Made by a program: the position numbers and the translations under genes
Part shown: positions 42,785 through 49,077 of the stretch, in pieces
Numbering within the stretch: the first letter of the stretch is position 1
Layout: the number at the start of each line of letters is the position of its first letter
The notes under the pieces: generated by a model
The model's database searches: none
What the model saw: only the letters and a program-made list of their open reading frames with translations
What the model was told of the DNA's origin: nothing
Source of the DNA: Burkholderiaceae bacterium
Lineage (GTDB): Bacteria > Pseudomonadota > Gammaproteobacteria > Burkholderiales > Burkholderiaceae_C
Assembly (NCBI GenBank): GCA_028685665.1
Contig: JAQUDN010000004.1
Coordinates: 1 to 49,077, forward strand
Direction: 5' to 3'
Length of the DNA stretch: 49,077 bases

Positions 42785-44248
42785 GTGGCCAAGAACATCC
42801 GCTTCAATGCCTTTGAGATGAACTGCGTGGCACACCAGTCGCCGGGCCTGTGGACACACCCACGGGACCGGTCCTGGGAGTACAAGGACCTGCGCTACTG
42901 GACCGACCTGGCCCAGGTGCTGGAGAAAGGCTTCTTCGATGGCATCTTCATTGCGGATGTCATTGGCTACTACGACGTCTACAAGGGCAGCAACTACCAC
43001 GCACTGCAGCAGGGCGCGCAGATTCCTGTGAACGACCCGCTGCAGCTGGCCGCGCCGATCGCGATGGTCACCGAACACCTGGGCATCGGCATCACGGCGT
43101 CCACCTCGTTCGAGCACCCCTACACCTTCGCCCGGCGCATCGCCACGGCCGATCACCACACCAAGGGGCGCCTGGGCTGGAACATCGTCACGTCCTATCT
43201 GGAAAGCGGGGCCAAGAACATCAGCCAGGGCGGGCTGCGGCGGCACGACAACCGCTACGAGGTCGCCCAGGAATACGTGCAGGTGCTCTACAAACTGCTG
43301 GAAGGCAGCTGGGAAAGCGATGCCGTGGTGCGCGACCGCCACCGCGGCCTCTTTGCCCACCCCGAGAAAATCCATGAAATCGGCCACCAGGGCACGTACT
43401 TCGAGGTGCCGGGCTACCACCTGAGCGAGCCCTCGCCCCAGCGCACGCCGGTGCTCTACCAGGCGGGCGCTTCAGGCCCGGGCAAGGCGTTTGCCGCGCA
43501 GCATGCCGAGTGCGTTTTTGTGGCGGCACCCAGCCAGAGCCTGCTGAAGAACTATGTACGCGAGGTGCGCGAACAAGCCGCCGCCGCCGGACGCGACCCC
43601 CGCAAACTGCTGATCTACAACCTGGTCACCCTCATCGTCGATGAAACGGATGCCAAGGCCCAGGCCAAATTCAAGGAATACCAGCGGCATACGTCTTACG
43701 ACGGGGCCCTGGTGTTCATGTCCGGCTGGACCGGCATCGACTTTGGCCAGTACGCCCCGACGGAGCGGGTCCGCCAAGTGGAAACCAATGCGATTGTGTC
43801 TGCCGTCGAACATCTGGCGGGCGGCGACACAGCCTGGACCATTGAAGAGCTGGCGCAGTGGGGTGGCATCGGGGGCCTGGGCCCGGTGTTTGTGGGCTCG
43901 GCCAGCACCGTGGCGGACATCTTGCAGAACTGGGTCGAACACACGGATGTCGATGGCTTCAACCTGGCCTACGCCGTGGCGCACGAGACCTTTGAAGACG
44001 TAGTGACCCATCTGGTGCCCGAGCTGCAGCGCCGGGGCGTCTACCCCACGGCCTACCGCCCCGGCACGCTGCGGGAAAAGCTGTTCGGCCAAGGCCCCCT
44101 GCTGCCCGAGAACCACCCGGCCCACCGGTACCGGGACATCGAACGCATCAAACGCGAGGAAGCACAAGCGCGGCAGGCGGCAGCCACCGCCAGCCCCACG
44201 GCCAGCGCGCCAGGGCAGCACGCCCCCCGCGCAGCCCTGGCGACCTGA
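42785..44248 (+). CDS. LLM flavin-dependent monooxygenase, NtaA/SnaA/DszA/DmoA type
   Basis: 487 residues, GTG start at 42785 with GAGGAG upstream. Motifs of this luciferase-like branch are MNCVAHQSPGLWTHPRDRSW, WTDLAQVLEKGFFDGIFIAD, TASTSFEHPYTFARRIATAD, LGWNIVTSYLESGAKN and PVLYQAGASGPGKAFAAQHA. Relatives include dimethylsulfide monooxygenase DmoA, DszA (sulfone ring opening) and nitrilotriacetate monooxygenase. The sulfur neighbours favour an organosulfur substrate. The Ala-rich last 30 residues are probably disordered. A terminator follows the stop. Confidence 0.87.
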   Translation: MAKNIRFNAFEMNCVAHQSPGLWTHPRDRSWEYKDLRYWTDLAQVLEKGFFDGIFIADVIGYYDVYKGSNYHALQQGAQIPVNDPLQLAAPIAMVTEHLGIGITASTSFEHPYTFARRIATADHHTKGRLGWNIVTSYLESGAKNISQGGLRRHDNRYEVAQEYVQVLYKLLEGSWESDAVVRDRHRGLFAHPEKIHEIGHQGTYFEVPGYHLSEPSPQRTPVLYQAGASGPGKAFAAQHAECVFVAAPSQSLLKNYVREVREQAAAAGRDPRKLLIYNLVTLIVDETDAKAQAKFKEYQRHTSYDGALVFMSGWTGIDFGQYAPTERVRQVETNAIVSAVEHLAGGDTAWTIEELAQWGGIGGLGPVFVGSASTVADILQNWVEHTDVDGFNLAYAVAHETFEDVVTHLVPELQRRGVYPTAYRPGTLREKLFGQGPLLPENHPAHRYRDIERIKREEAQARQAAATASPTASAPGQHAPRAALAT

Positions 44249-44285
44249 ACAACCCGCCCTCCTGCACGGGGGCTTGCCGTCTGTG

Positions 44286-44314
44286 GCCGACGCTCTTGGG
44301 GCGTCGGCTTTTTT
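44286..44314 (+). terminator. Rho-independent terminator of sfnB operon
   Basis: GCCGACGC (44286-44293) pairs with GCGTCGGC (44301-44308), followed by TTTTTT. It lies 37 bp after the NtaA-type stop and isolates this operon from the next promoter. Confidence 0.88.
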
Positions 44315-44436
44315 CATCCGCGCGGCCTGCGGGCCTGCCAAGGCCCTGGCATCCGCGCACCGGGGCAGGTCCGGGGCTCCAGGTCGGCACGCCCGCCGGG
44401 AGGGCGTGCTTCCCTGGCAGCACCCCTGGCGCAGGC

Positions 44437-44452
44437 TGCTGTTGCCGCAGCA
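44437..44452. promoter_or_regulatory. Candidate SfnR enhancer site 3
   Basis: TGCTG-TTGCCG-CAGCA; nearly identical to site 2 (CTGCTGTTGsCGCAGCA in both). Its centre is about 64 bp before the -24 GG at 44508. Confidence 0.65.
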
Positions 44453-44476
44453 CGCTGCCCCACACCCACCATCGTC

Positions 44477-44489
44477 CAAGTCCTTGATT
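44477..44489 (-). promoter_or_regulatory. Perfect IHF consensus site, promoter 3
   Basis: On the minus strand AATCAAGGACTTG fits WATCAANNNNTTR without mismatch and stands exactly as far from the sigma-54 promoter as the site at promoter 2. Confidence 0.7.
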
Positions 44490-44505
44490 TCATTGGCATC
44501 GGCAG

Positions 44506-44522
44506 GTGGCATGACTTTCGCT
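44506..44522 (+). promoter_or_regulatory. Sigma-54 promoter of the msuE-sfnG-liv operon
   Basis: GTGGCATG-ACTT-TCGCT; GG and GC are 10 bp apart. It shares TCGCTTAT with promoter 2. It lies 55 bp before the FMN reductase ATG. The rest of 44315-44505 is noncoding. Confidence 0.75.
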
Positions 44523-44576
44523 TATCCACAACAAACCAGAAAAATCCTCCTATCTATACATAAAGGTAATTTAGAA

Positions 44577-45164
44577 ATGGCTCGCAAACTCAACGTCGTG
44601 GCAGTCTCCGGGAATCTGCAACGCCCTTCGCGCACCCTGGTGCTGGTGGAACAGCTGGTGGCCTCGCTGGCGCAAGAGCGGGCGGTGGAGGTGGAAGTGA
44701 TCGAGCTGGGCGACCTGGGGCCCCAGTTTGCGGGCGTGCTGTACCGCAGCCAGTTGCCTGCGGCGGTCGAGGCCCAGGTGCGGGCGATTGAGCAGGCCGA
44801 CGTTCTGATCGTCGCCAGCCCGGTGTACCGCGCGTCCTACACCGGACTGTTCAAGCACCTGTTTGACTTTGTCCACCAGGATGCCCTGATCGACACCCCC
44901 GTGCTGCTGGCCGCCACCGGCGGCAGCGACCGCCACGCGCTGGTGATCGACCACCAACTGCGCCCCCTGTTCAGCTTCTTCCAGGCGCGCACGCTGCCCG
45001 TGGGCGTGTACGCCGTGGAAAAAGACTTTGAGGGCTATGCCATTGGCAGCCCCGCCCTGCGCGATCGCATCGCCCTGGCCATCCAGCGGGCCTTGCCGCA
45101 GCTGCCCCAGCCGGCCCCCAGCACCGCACGCCCGGCCCCACAGCCGGAAGCCGTGGCGGCCTGA
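44577..45164 (+). CDS. msuE: NADPH-dependent FMN reductase (SsuE/MsuE type)
   Basis: 195 residues from ATG 44577 (MARKLNVVAVSGNLQRPSRT); the track's start is about 100 residues too far upstream. The flavodoxin-like fold is clear: SGNLQRPSRT phosphate loop, ADVLIVASPVYRASYTGLFK, KHLFDFVHQDALIDTPVLLA and TGGSDRHALVIDHQLRPLFS. Such reductases make FMNH2 for the two-component sulfur monooxygenases; here it likely serves SsuD, SfnG and the NtaA- and DszC-type enzymes. SsuE and MsuE cannot be separated safely; the symbol is tentative. It is first of the operon with sfnG and the importer. The last 25 residues are Pro/Ala-rich. Confidence 0.87.
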   Translation: MARKLNVVAVSGNLQRPSRTLVLVEQLVASLAQERAVEVEVIELGDLGPQFAGVLYRSQLPAAVEAQVRAIEQADVLIVASPVYRASYTGLFKHLFDFVHQDALIDTPVLLAATGGSDRHALVIDHQLRPLFSFFQARTLPVGVYAVEKDFEGYAIGSPALRDRIALAIQRALPQLPQPAPSTARPAPQPEAVAA

Positions 45165-45220
45165 CCCCTTTTTTTCCCCGCCCTGGCCCTTGCCAACCGT
45201 TTTCTTTCAAGGAATTCACC

Positions 45221-46360
45221 ATGAGCAACACCCCCTCCCAGCCGTCAGCGGACGCTGTCAAATTCGCCTACTGGGTGCCCAACGTCAGTGGCGGCCTGGT
45301 GGTCAGCACCATTGAACAGCGCACCGACTGGAGCCTGGAATACAACCAGCGCCTGGCGCAGACCGCCGAAAAGGCGGGCTTTGAATATGCGCTCAGCCAG
45401 ATCCGCTTCACGGCGGGCTATGGCGCGGAGTACCAGCACGAGTCCGTGTCTTTCAGCCAGGCCTTGCTGCACGCCACCACCCACCTGAAGGTCCTGGCAG
45501 CCATCCTGCCCGGCCCCTGGAACCCGGCCGTGGTGGCCAAGCAGATCGCCACGATCGACCACATTTCGCAAGGGCGCATTGCCATCAATGTGGTGAGCGG
45601 ATGGTTCAAGGGCGAGTTCCAGGCCATTGGCGAGCCCTGGCTGGAACATGACGAACGCTATCGCCGTTCGAACGAATTCATCCGGGCCTTGAAAGGCATC
45701 TGGACCCAGGACAACTTCTCGTTCCACGGCGACTTCTACCGCTTCAACAACTACACGCTGAGCCCCAAGCCCGTACAAAAGCCACACCCCGAAATCTTCC
45801 AGGGTGGCAGTTCGCGCGCGGCGCGCGACAACGCGGCCAGCGTGTCGGACTGGTACTTCACCAACGGCAATACCGTCGAGAACCTGAAGGCACAGATCGA
45901 CGACATCCAGGCCAAGGCCGCGCAGAACGGCCACAAGGTGCGCATTGGCGTGAACGCCTTTGTGATTGCCCGGGACACCGAAGAAGAAGCCCAGGCGGTG
46001 TTGGCCGACATCCTGCGGCATGCCCACGTCGAGGCGGTGCATGCTTTTGGCGATGCCGTCAAACAGGCGGGCAAGGCCTCGCCCGAAGGCGAAGGCAACT
46101 GGGCCCAATCCACGTTCGAAGACCTGGTGCAATACAACGACGGCTTCCGCACCAACCTCATCGGTACGCCCCAGCAGATTGCCGAACGGATCGTGGCCCT
46201 CAAGGCGGTGGGCGTCGATCTGGTGCTGACCGGCTTCCTGCACTTCATCGAAGAGGTGGCGTATTTCGGCCAGAAGGTGCTGCCTCTGGTGCGCCAACTG
46301 GAGGCCGCCCAGGCCGGCGCAGCGGAACAGGTCCCCGTGGCACTGGAAGCGGTGGCATGA
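45221..46360 (+). CDS. sfnG: FMNH2-dependent dimethylsulfone monooxygenase
   Basis: 379 residues. The luciferase-type protein has VKFAYWVPNVSGGLVVSTIE, AGFEYALSQIRFTAGYGAEY, ILPGPWNPAVVAKQIATIDH, INVVSGWFKGEFQAIGEPWL EHDERYRRSNEFI and HPEIFQGGSSRAARDNAASV SDWYFTNGN. These match SfnG, which turns dimethylsulfone into methanesulfinate in sulfur-limited bacteria. It follows the FMN reductase by 56 bp with AAGGAATTCACC before its ATG, and its stop overlaps the start of livG (ATGA). The enzyme is the best substrate clue for the whole cluster. Confidence 0.92.
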   Translation: MSNTPSQPSADAVKFAYWVPNVSGGLVVSTIEQRTDWSLEYNQRLAQTAEKAGFEYALSQIRFTAGYGAEYQHESVSFSQALLHATTHLKVLAAILPGPWNPAVVAKQIATIDHISQGRIAINVVSGWFKGEFQAIGEPWLEHDERYRRSNEFIRALKGIWTQDNFSFHGDFYRFNNYTLSPKPVQKPHPEIFQGGSSRAARDNAASVSDWYFTNGNTVENLKAQIDDIQAKAAQNGHKVRIGVNAFVIARDTEEEAQAVLADILRHAHVEAVHAFGDAVKQAGKASPEGEGNWAQSTFEDLVQYNDGFRTNLIGTPQQIAERIVALKAVGVDLVLTGFLHFIEEVAYFGQKVLPLVRQLEAAQAGAAEQVPVALEAVA

Positions 46361-47292
46361 GCGCAGCCCTGTCCCCCGCCACGGGCTATGCCGCGGTGCA
46401 GCGCCACGGCGTGCACCCGCGCGAGCGGGCCCGCGCAGGCGCGCTGCAGGAGGGGGCCAGGCAGCACCAGACGGCCGCAGCCATTCCCCCGGTGCTGCAA
46501 CTCCAGGGCATTGATCTGTCGTTTGGCGGGGTGCTGGCCTTGTCGGGGGTGGACCTGGAGATGGCCCGCGGTGAAATTCGCGCGGTGATCGGCCCCAATG
46601 GCGCGGGCAAGAGTTCGCTGGTCAATGTGATCAGCGGTCTGTACCGCCCCCAAAGGGGCCGCGTGGCCATCGACGGCACCTGGTTTTCCGAAGTGCCCAC
46701 GCCCCGCCTGGCCCGCCTGGGCGTGGCACGCACCTTCCAGAACCTGGCCCTGTTCCCTGGTTTGTCGGTGCGCGACAACGTGGTGCTGGGCCGGGTCCAG
46801 CAGGCACGCTCCAGCTTTGTGGAACAGCTCATCGGCCTGGGCCGTGCCCGCCGTGAGCGCGACGACGCCCGGGCCCGCGCCGAGGCGGTGATGGCCTTTC
46901 TGGGCCTGGGTGCCGTGAGCGAGCGCCGGGTGGGCACGCTGGCCTATGGCCTGCAAAAGCGGGTGGAACTGGCGCGGGCCCTGGTGGCGGAACCCAAGTT
47001 GCTGCTGCTGGACGAGCCCATGGCGGGCATGACCGTGACCGAAAAAACAGAAATGGTCCATTGGATACGCCAGGCGCGCGACCGGTTCGGCACCACGATG
47101 CTGCTCATCGAGCACGACATTGGCGTGGTGCTGGGCCTGTCGGACCGCGTGGCGGTCCTGGACTACGGACGCAAGATTGCCGATGGCACCCCCGCGCAGG
47201 TGCGCCAGGACCCGGCGGTGGTGGAGGCCTATCTGGGCGTGGCCCACGGCGACGAAGCCCAGCCGGGCCGGCCACGGCCAAGGAGCGCCTGA
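46357..47292 (+). CDS. livG: LIV-type ABC transporter ATP-binding protein
   Basis: 311 residues. After an unusual extension of about 45 residues (no homology seen) the ATPase begins PVLQLQGIDLSFGGVLALSG. Walker A is GPNGAGKSS, the Q-loop region ARTFQNLALFPGLSVRDNVV, the signature variant LAYGLQKRVELARAL and Walker B LLLLDEPMAGM, with H-loop IEHDI. All are LivG-like. LivG partners LivF and the LivHM permease. Its start overlaps the sfnG stop, so it is translationally coupled with the dimethylsulfone enzyme; import of an organosulfur compound is the inferred job. Confidence 0.9.
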   Translation: MSAALSPATGYAAVQRHGVHPRERARAGALQEGARQHQTAAAIPPVLQLQGIDLSFGGVLALSGVDLEMARGEIRAVIGPNGAGKSSLVNVISGLYRPQRGRVAIDGTWFSEVPTPRLARLGVARTFQNLALFPGLSVRDNVVLGRVQQARSSFVEQLIGLGRARRERDDARARAEAVMAFLGLGAVSERRVGTLAYGLQKRVELARALVAEPKLLLLDEPMAGMTVTEKTEMVHWIRQARDRFGTTMLLIEHDIGVVLGLSDRVAVLDYGRKIADGTPAQVRQDPAVVEAYLGVAHGDEAQPGRPRPRSA

Positions 47293-48188
47293 TGGAGGGT
47301 TTTGATCTGGCTTTTTTTGCCGAAGTGCTGATCGGCGGCCTGTTGTCCGGCGTGATGTATTCGCTGGTCGCGATTGGCTTTGTCCTGATTTACAAAACGT
47401 CGGGCGTGCTGAATTTCGCACAGGGCGCCCAACTGCTCTTTGCGGCGCTGACCTTCGTGAGCCTGGTCGAACGGGGCGTGCCTTTTGCCCTGGCGCTGCT
47501 GCTGACCTTTGCCCTCATGCTGCTGCTGGGCCTGGCGATTGAGCGCGTGGTACTGCGTCCGCTGGTCAACCAATCGCCCATGACCCTGTTCATGGCCACG
47601 CTGGGCCTGTCCTATGTGATCGAAGGCGTGGCGCAACTGGTGTGGGGCACGCAGGTGCATGCGCTCGATCTGGGGGTCTCCGACGCCCCCTGGGAGGTGT
47701 TCGGCGTGCTCATCTCCACCTTCGATCTGTTCGCGGCCGGGACCGCGGCGCTGATGGTGGCGCTGCTGTCGGCCTTCTTTCGCTACACCCATGTCGGCCT
47801 GGCCTTTCGCGCCGTGGCCGACGACACCTACGCCGCGCTGGCCGTGGGCCTGCGCCTGCCGCGCATCTGGGCCACGGTCTGGGCCGCGGCGGGGGTGATT
47901 GCACTGGTGGCCGGGCTGCTGTGGGGCGCACGCCTGGGGGTGCAGTTTTCGCTGTCGCTGGTGGTGCTCAAGGCCCTGCCGGTGCTGGTGCTGGGCGGGT
48001 TTGACTCCATTCTGGGCGCCATCGTGGGCGGCCTCATCATCGGCGCGCTGGAAAAGCTGGCCGAGGTCTATCTGGGCGCCTATGTCGGCGGCGGCATCGA
48101 GAGCTGGTGCGCCTATGTGATCGCGCTGGCTTTTCTGCTGGTGCGCCCCGGCGGCCTCTTTGGCCAGAAGCTGGTGGAAAGGGCTTGA
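47292..48188 (+). CDS. livH: LIV-type ABC transporter permease
   Basis: 298 residues from ATG 47292, TGATG overlap with livG. It begins FFAEVLIGGLLSGVMYSLVA IGFVLIYKTSGVLNFAQGAQ, the hallmark of LivH. Later VLKALPVLVLGGFDSILGAI VGG is the cytoplasmic coupling segment. About eight membrane helices are visible. It should form the channel with LivM. Confidence 0.93.
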   Translation: MEGFDLAFFAEVLIGGLLSGVMYSLVAIGFVLIYKTSGVLNFAQGAQLLFAALTFVSLVERGVPFALALLLTFALMLLLGLAIERVVLRPLVNQSPMTLFMATLGLSYVIEGVAQLVWGTQVHALDLGVSDAPWEVFGVLISTFDLFAAGTAALMVALLSAFFRYTHVGLAFRAVADDTYAALAVGLRLPRIWATVWAAAGVIALVAGLLWGARLGVQFSLSLVVLKALPVLVLGGFDSILGAIVGGLIIGALEKLAEVYLGAYVGGGIESWCAYVIALAFLLVRPGGLFGQKLVERA

Positions 48189-48190
48189 CC

Positions 48191-49077
48191 ATGGCGGACA
48201 CGACACACTCCACCGCCCCGGCGGACCGTGGGCGCTGGCCCGCCTGGGCCACGCCGGCCCTCAGCCTCCTCGTGGCCTTTGGCCTTGTGCCCTGGGTGGC
48301 TTCGGGGTACTGGCTGGATGCCATCCTGATTCCTTTTCTGGCGCTGTCGCTGGCGGCGCTGGGACTGAACCTGCTCACGGGCTACGCCGGCCAGCTTTCG
48401 CTGGGCACCGCCGCCTTCATGGCGGTGGGCGCATTTGCCGCCTACAACTTCCAGCTGCGGATCGAAGGCCTGCCGCTGCTGGTCAGCCTGTTTCTGGCCG
48501 GCCTGTCGGCCACGCTGGTGGGGGTGGTGTTTGGCCTGCCCAGCCTGCGCCTGCGGGGCTTTTACCTGGCTGTCTCCACCCTGGCGGCACAGTTTTTCGT
48601 GCAATGGGCGCTGACCAAGTTCAGCTGGTTCAGCAATGACAGCCCCTCGGGGGTGATCGATGCCCCGCCGCTGGTGGTGGCGGGCTACGCCTTTGACACG
48701 CCGGTGGGGCGCTACCTGTTTGCGCTGACCATCGTGACCGTGATCACGGCGCTGGCCACCCGGCTCGTGGGCACGCAGACCGGCCACCATTTCATTGCCG
48801 TGCGCGACAACGAACTGGCCGCACGCGTGATGGGCGTGCCGGTGCTGCGCACCAAGCTGCTGGCGTTTGCCCTGTCCTCCTTCATCGTGGGGGTGGCGGG
48901 CGTGCTGTGGGGCTTTGTCTATCTGCGCACGGTGGAGCCTGCGGGCTTCAACCTGGACCGATCGTTCCAGATCTTTTTCATCATAATCATCGGCGGACTG
49001 GCCACCATCCGCGGGGCCTTTCTGGGCGCGGCGCTCATCGTGGTGTTTCCGCTGCTGCTGTCGCGCCTGGGCCAACT
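48191..49077 (+). CDS. livM: LIV-type ABC transporter permease (3' end outside window)
   Basis: About 295 residues are present and the frame runs off the window. The N-terminal region AALGLNLLTGYAGQLSLGTA AFMAVGAFAAY is the LivM signature, and FIAVRDNELAARVMGVPV, then IIIIGGLATIRGAFLGAALI, is the coupling segment. It starts 2 bp after the livH stop. The missing operon members, a LivF-type ATPase and a periplasmic binding protein, would lie downstream. The ORF track does not list it because there is no stop. Confidence 0.9.
   Translation, partial: MADTTHSTAPADRGRWPAWATPALSLLVAFGLVPWVASGYWLDAILIPFLALSLAALGLNLLTGYAGQLSLGTAAFMAVGAFAAYNFQLRIEGLPLLVSLFLAGLSATLVGVVFGLPSLRLRGFYLAVSTLAAQFFVQWALTKFSWFSNDSPSGVIDAPPLVVAGYAFDTPVGRYLFALTIVTVITALATRLVGTQTGHHFIAVRDNELAARVMGVPVLRTKLLAFALSSFIVGVAGVLWGFVYLRTVEPAGFNLDRSFQIFFIIIIGGLATIRGAFLGAALIVVFPLLLSRLGQ

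Noticed and set aside
44522-44530. TTATCCACA, a perfect DnaA box just after sigma-54 promoter 3
   Set aside because: A single box that overlaps the conserved TCGCTTAT of promoter 3, with no repeated partner; chance is likely.
1-49077. CRISPR arrays, tRNA or rRNA genes
   Set aside because: No regularly spaced repeats or recognisable tRNA or rRNA stretches were seen on reading both strands.

Overview
The window is GC-rich, gene-dense proteobacterial DNA. Overall gene content (TctAB, DUF3422, HemE-PriA neighbourhood, SfnR/SfnG sulfur genes, DUF748 protein) and a recurrent short AT-rich repeat (core TTTTTGATAGCTG...) inside the GC-rich background point to a betaproteobacterium, most likely Comamonadaceae (Acidovorax-like). 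That assignment is an inference from gene families and style; no rRNA or other marker is present. No tRNA, rRNA or CRISPR array was found.

Layout. 1-3.0 kb (minus): a DUF3422 gene cut by the window edge, then a tctB-tctA tripartite tricarboxylate transporter pair closed by a strong terminator. 3.2-7.3 kb (minus): a GspE/PilB-type ATPase, a spermidine-synthase-like protein and a hypoxanthine/uracil-type DNA glycosylase in one tight operon, then TatD. 7.4-9.4 kb: an MBL-fold hydrolase and a convergent creatininase. 9.5-15.3 kb: lower-GC accessory DNA with a lipoprotein GDSL esterase, a divergent LysR regulator, a doubly damaged IS5-type transposase remnant, and a strikingly AT-rich segment holding a frameshifted BacA/prephenate-decarboxylase-like gene, an MFS exporter and an AraC regulator. 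15.4-26.6 kb: core-like genes (DUF748/AsmA-like envelope protein, DsbD/ScsB-like reductase, sulfatase-modifying-factor-type protein, CoA-binding protein, a frameshifted O-acetylhomoserine sulfhydrylase, an MFS_3 transporter). 26.7-31.8 kb: an accessory patch with a class A beta-lactamase, an orphan HicB antitoxin, a DUF1778/GNAT toxin-antitoxin pair with a candidate operator, a GDPD lipoprotein and a HEPN-type Abi protein. 31.9-35.9 kb: hemE and priA, separated by 660 bp holding four perfect DnaA boxes in two ~333-bp periods.

35.9-49.1 kb is one coherent organosulfur-scavenging locus. A regulator lacking a receiver domain (SfnR type) and a DszC/SfnB-like flavoprotein diverge from ssuD; then a DszC-like flavoprotein, SfnB and an NtaA/DszA/DmoA-type monooxygenase; then an FMN reductase, the dimethylsulfone monooxygenase SfnG, and a LIV-type ABC importer (livG, livH, livM, running off the edge). 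Three sigma-54 (-24/-12) promoters lie in front of the three plus-strand units. Each has an upstream TGCTG-N6-CAGCA inverted repeat, and two have a perfect IHF consensus at the same distance from the promoter. This is the classical enhancer/IHF/sigma-54 layout, so the locus looks like a sulfur-starvation regulon under SfnR with its own candidate importer. It is the strongest system in the window.

All identifications come from reading protein motifs and sequence by eye; no database search was run.
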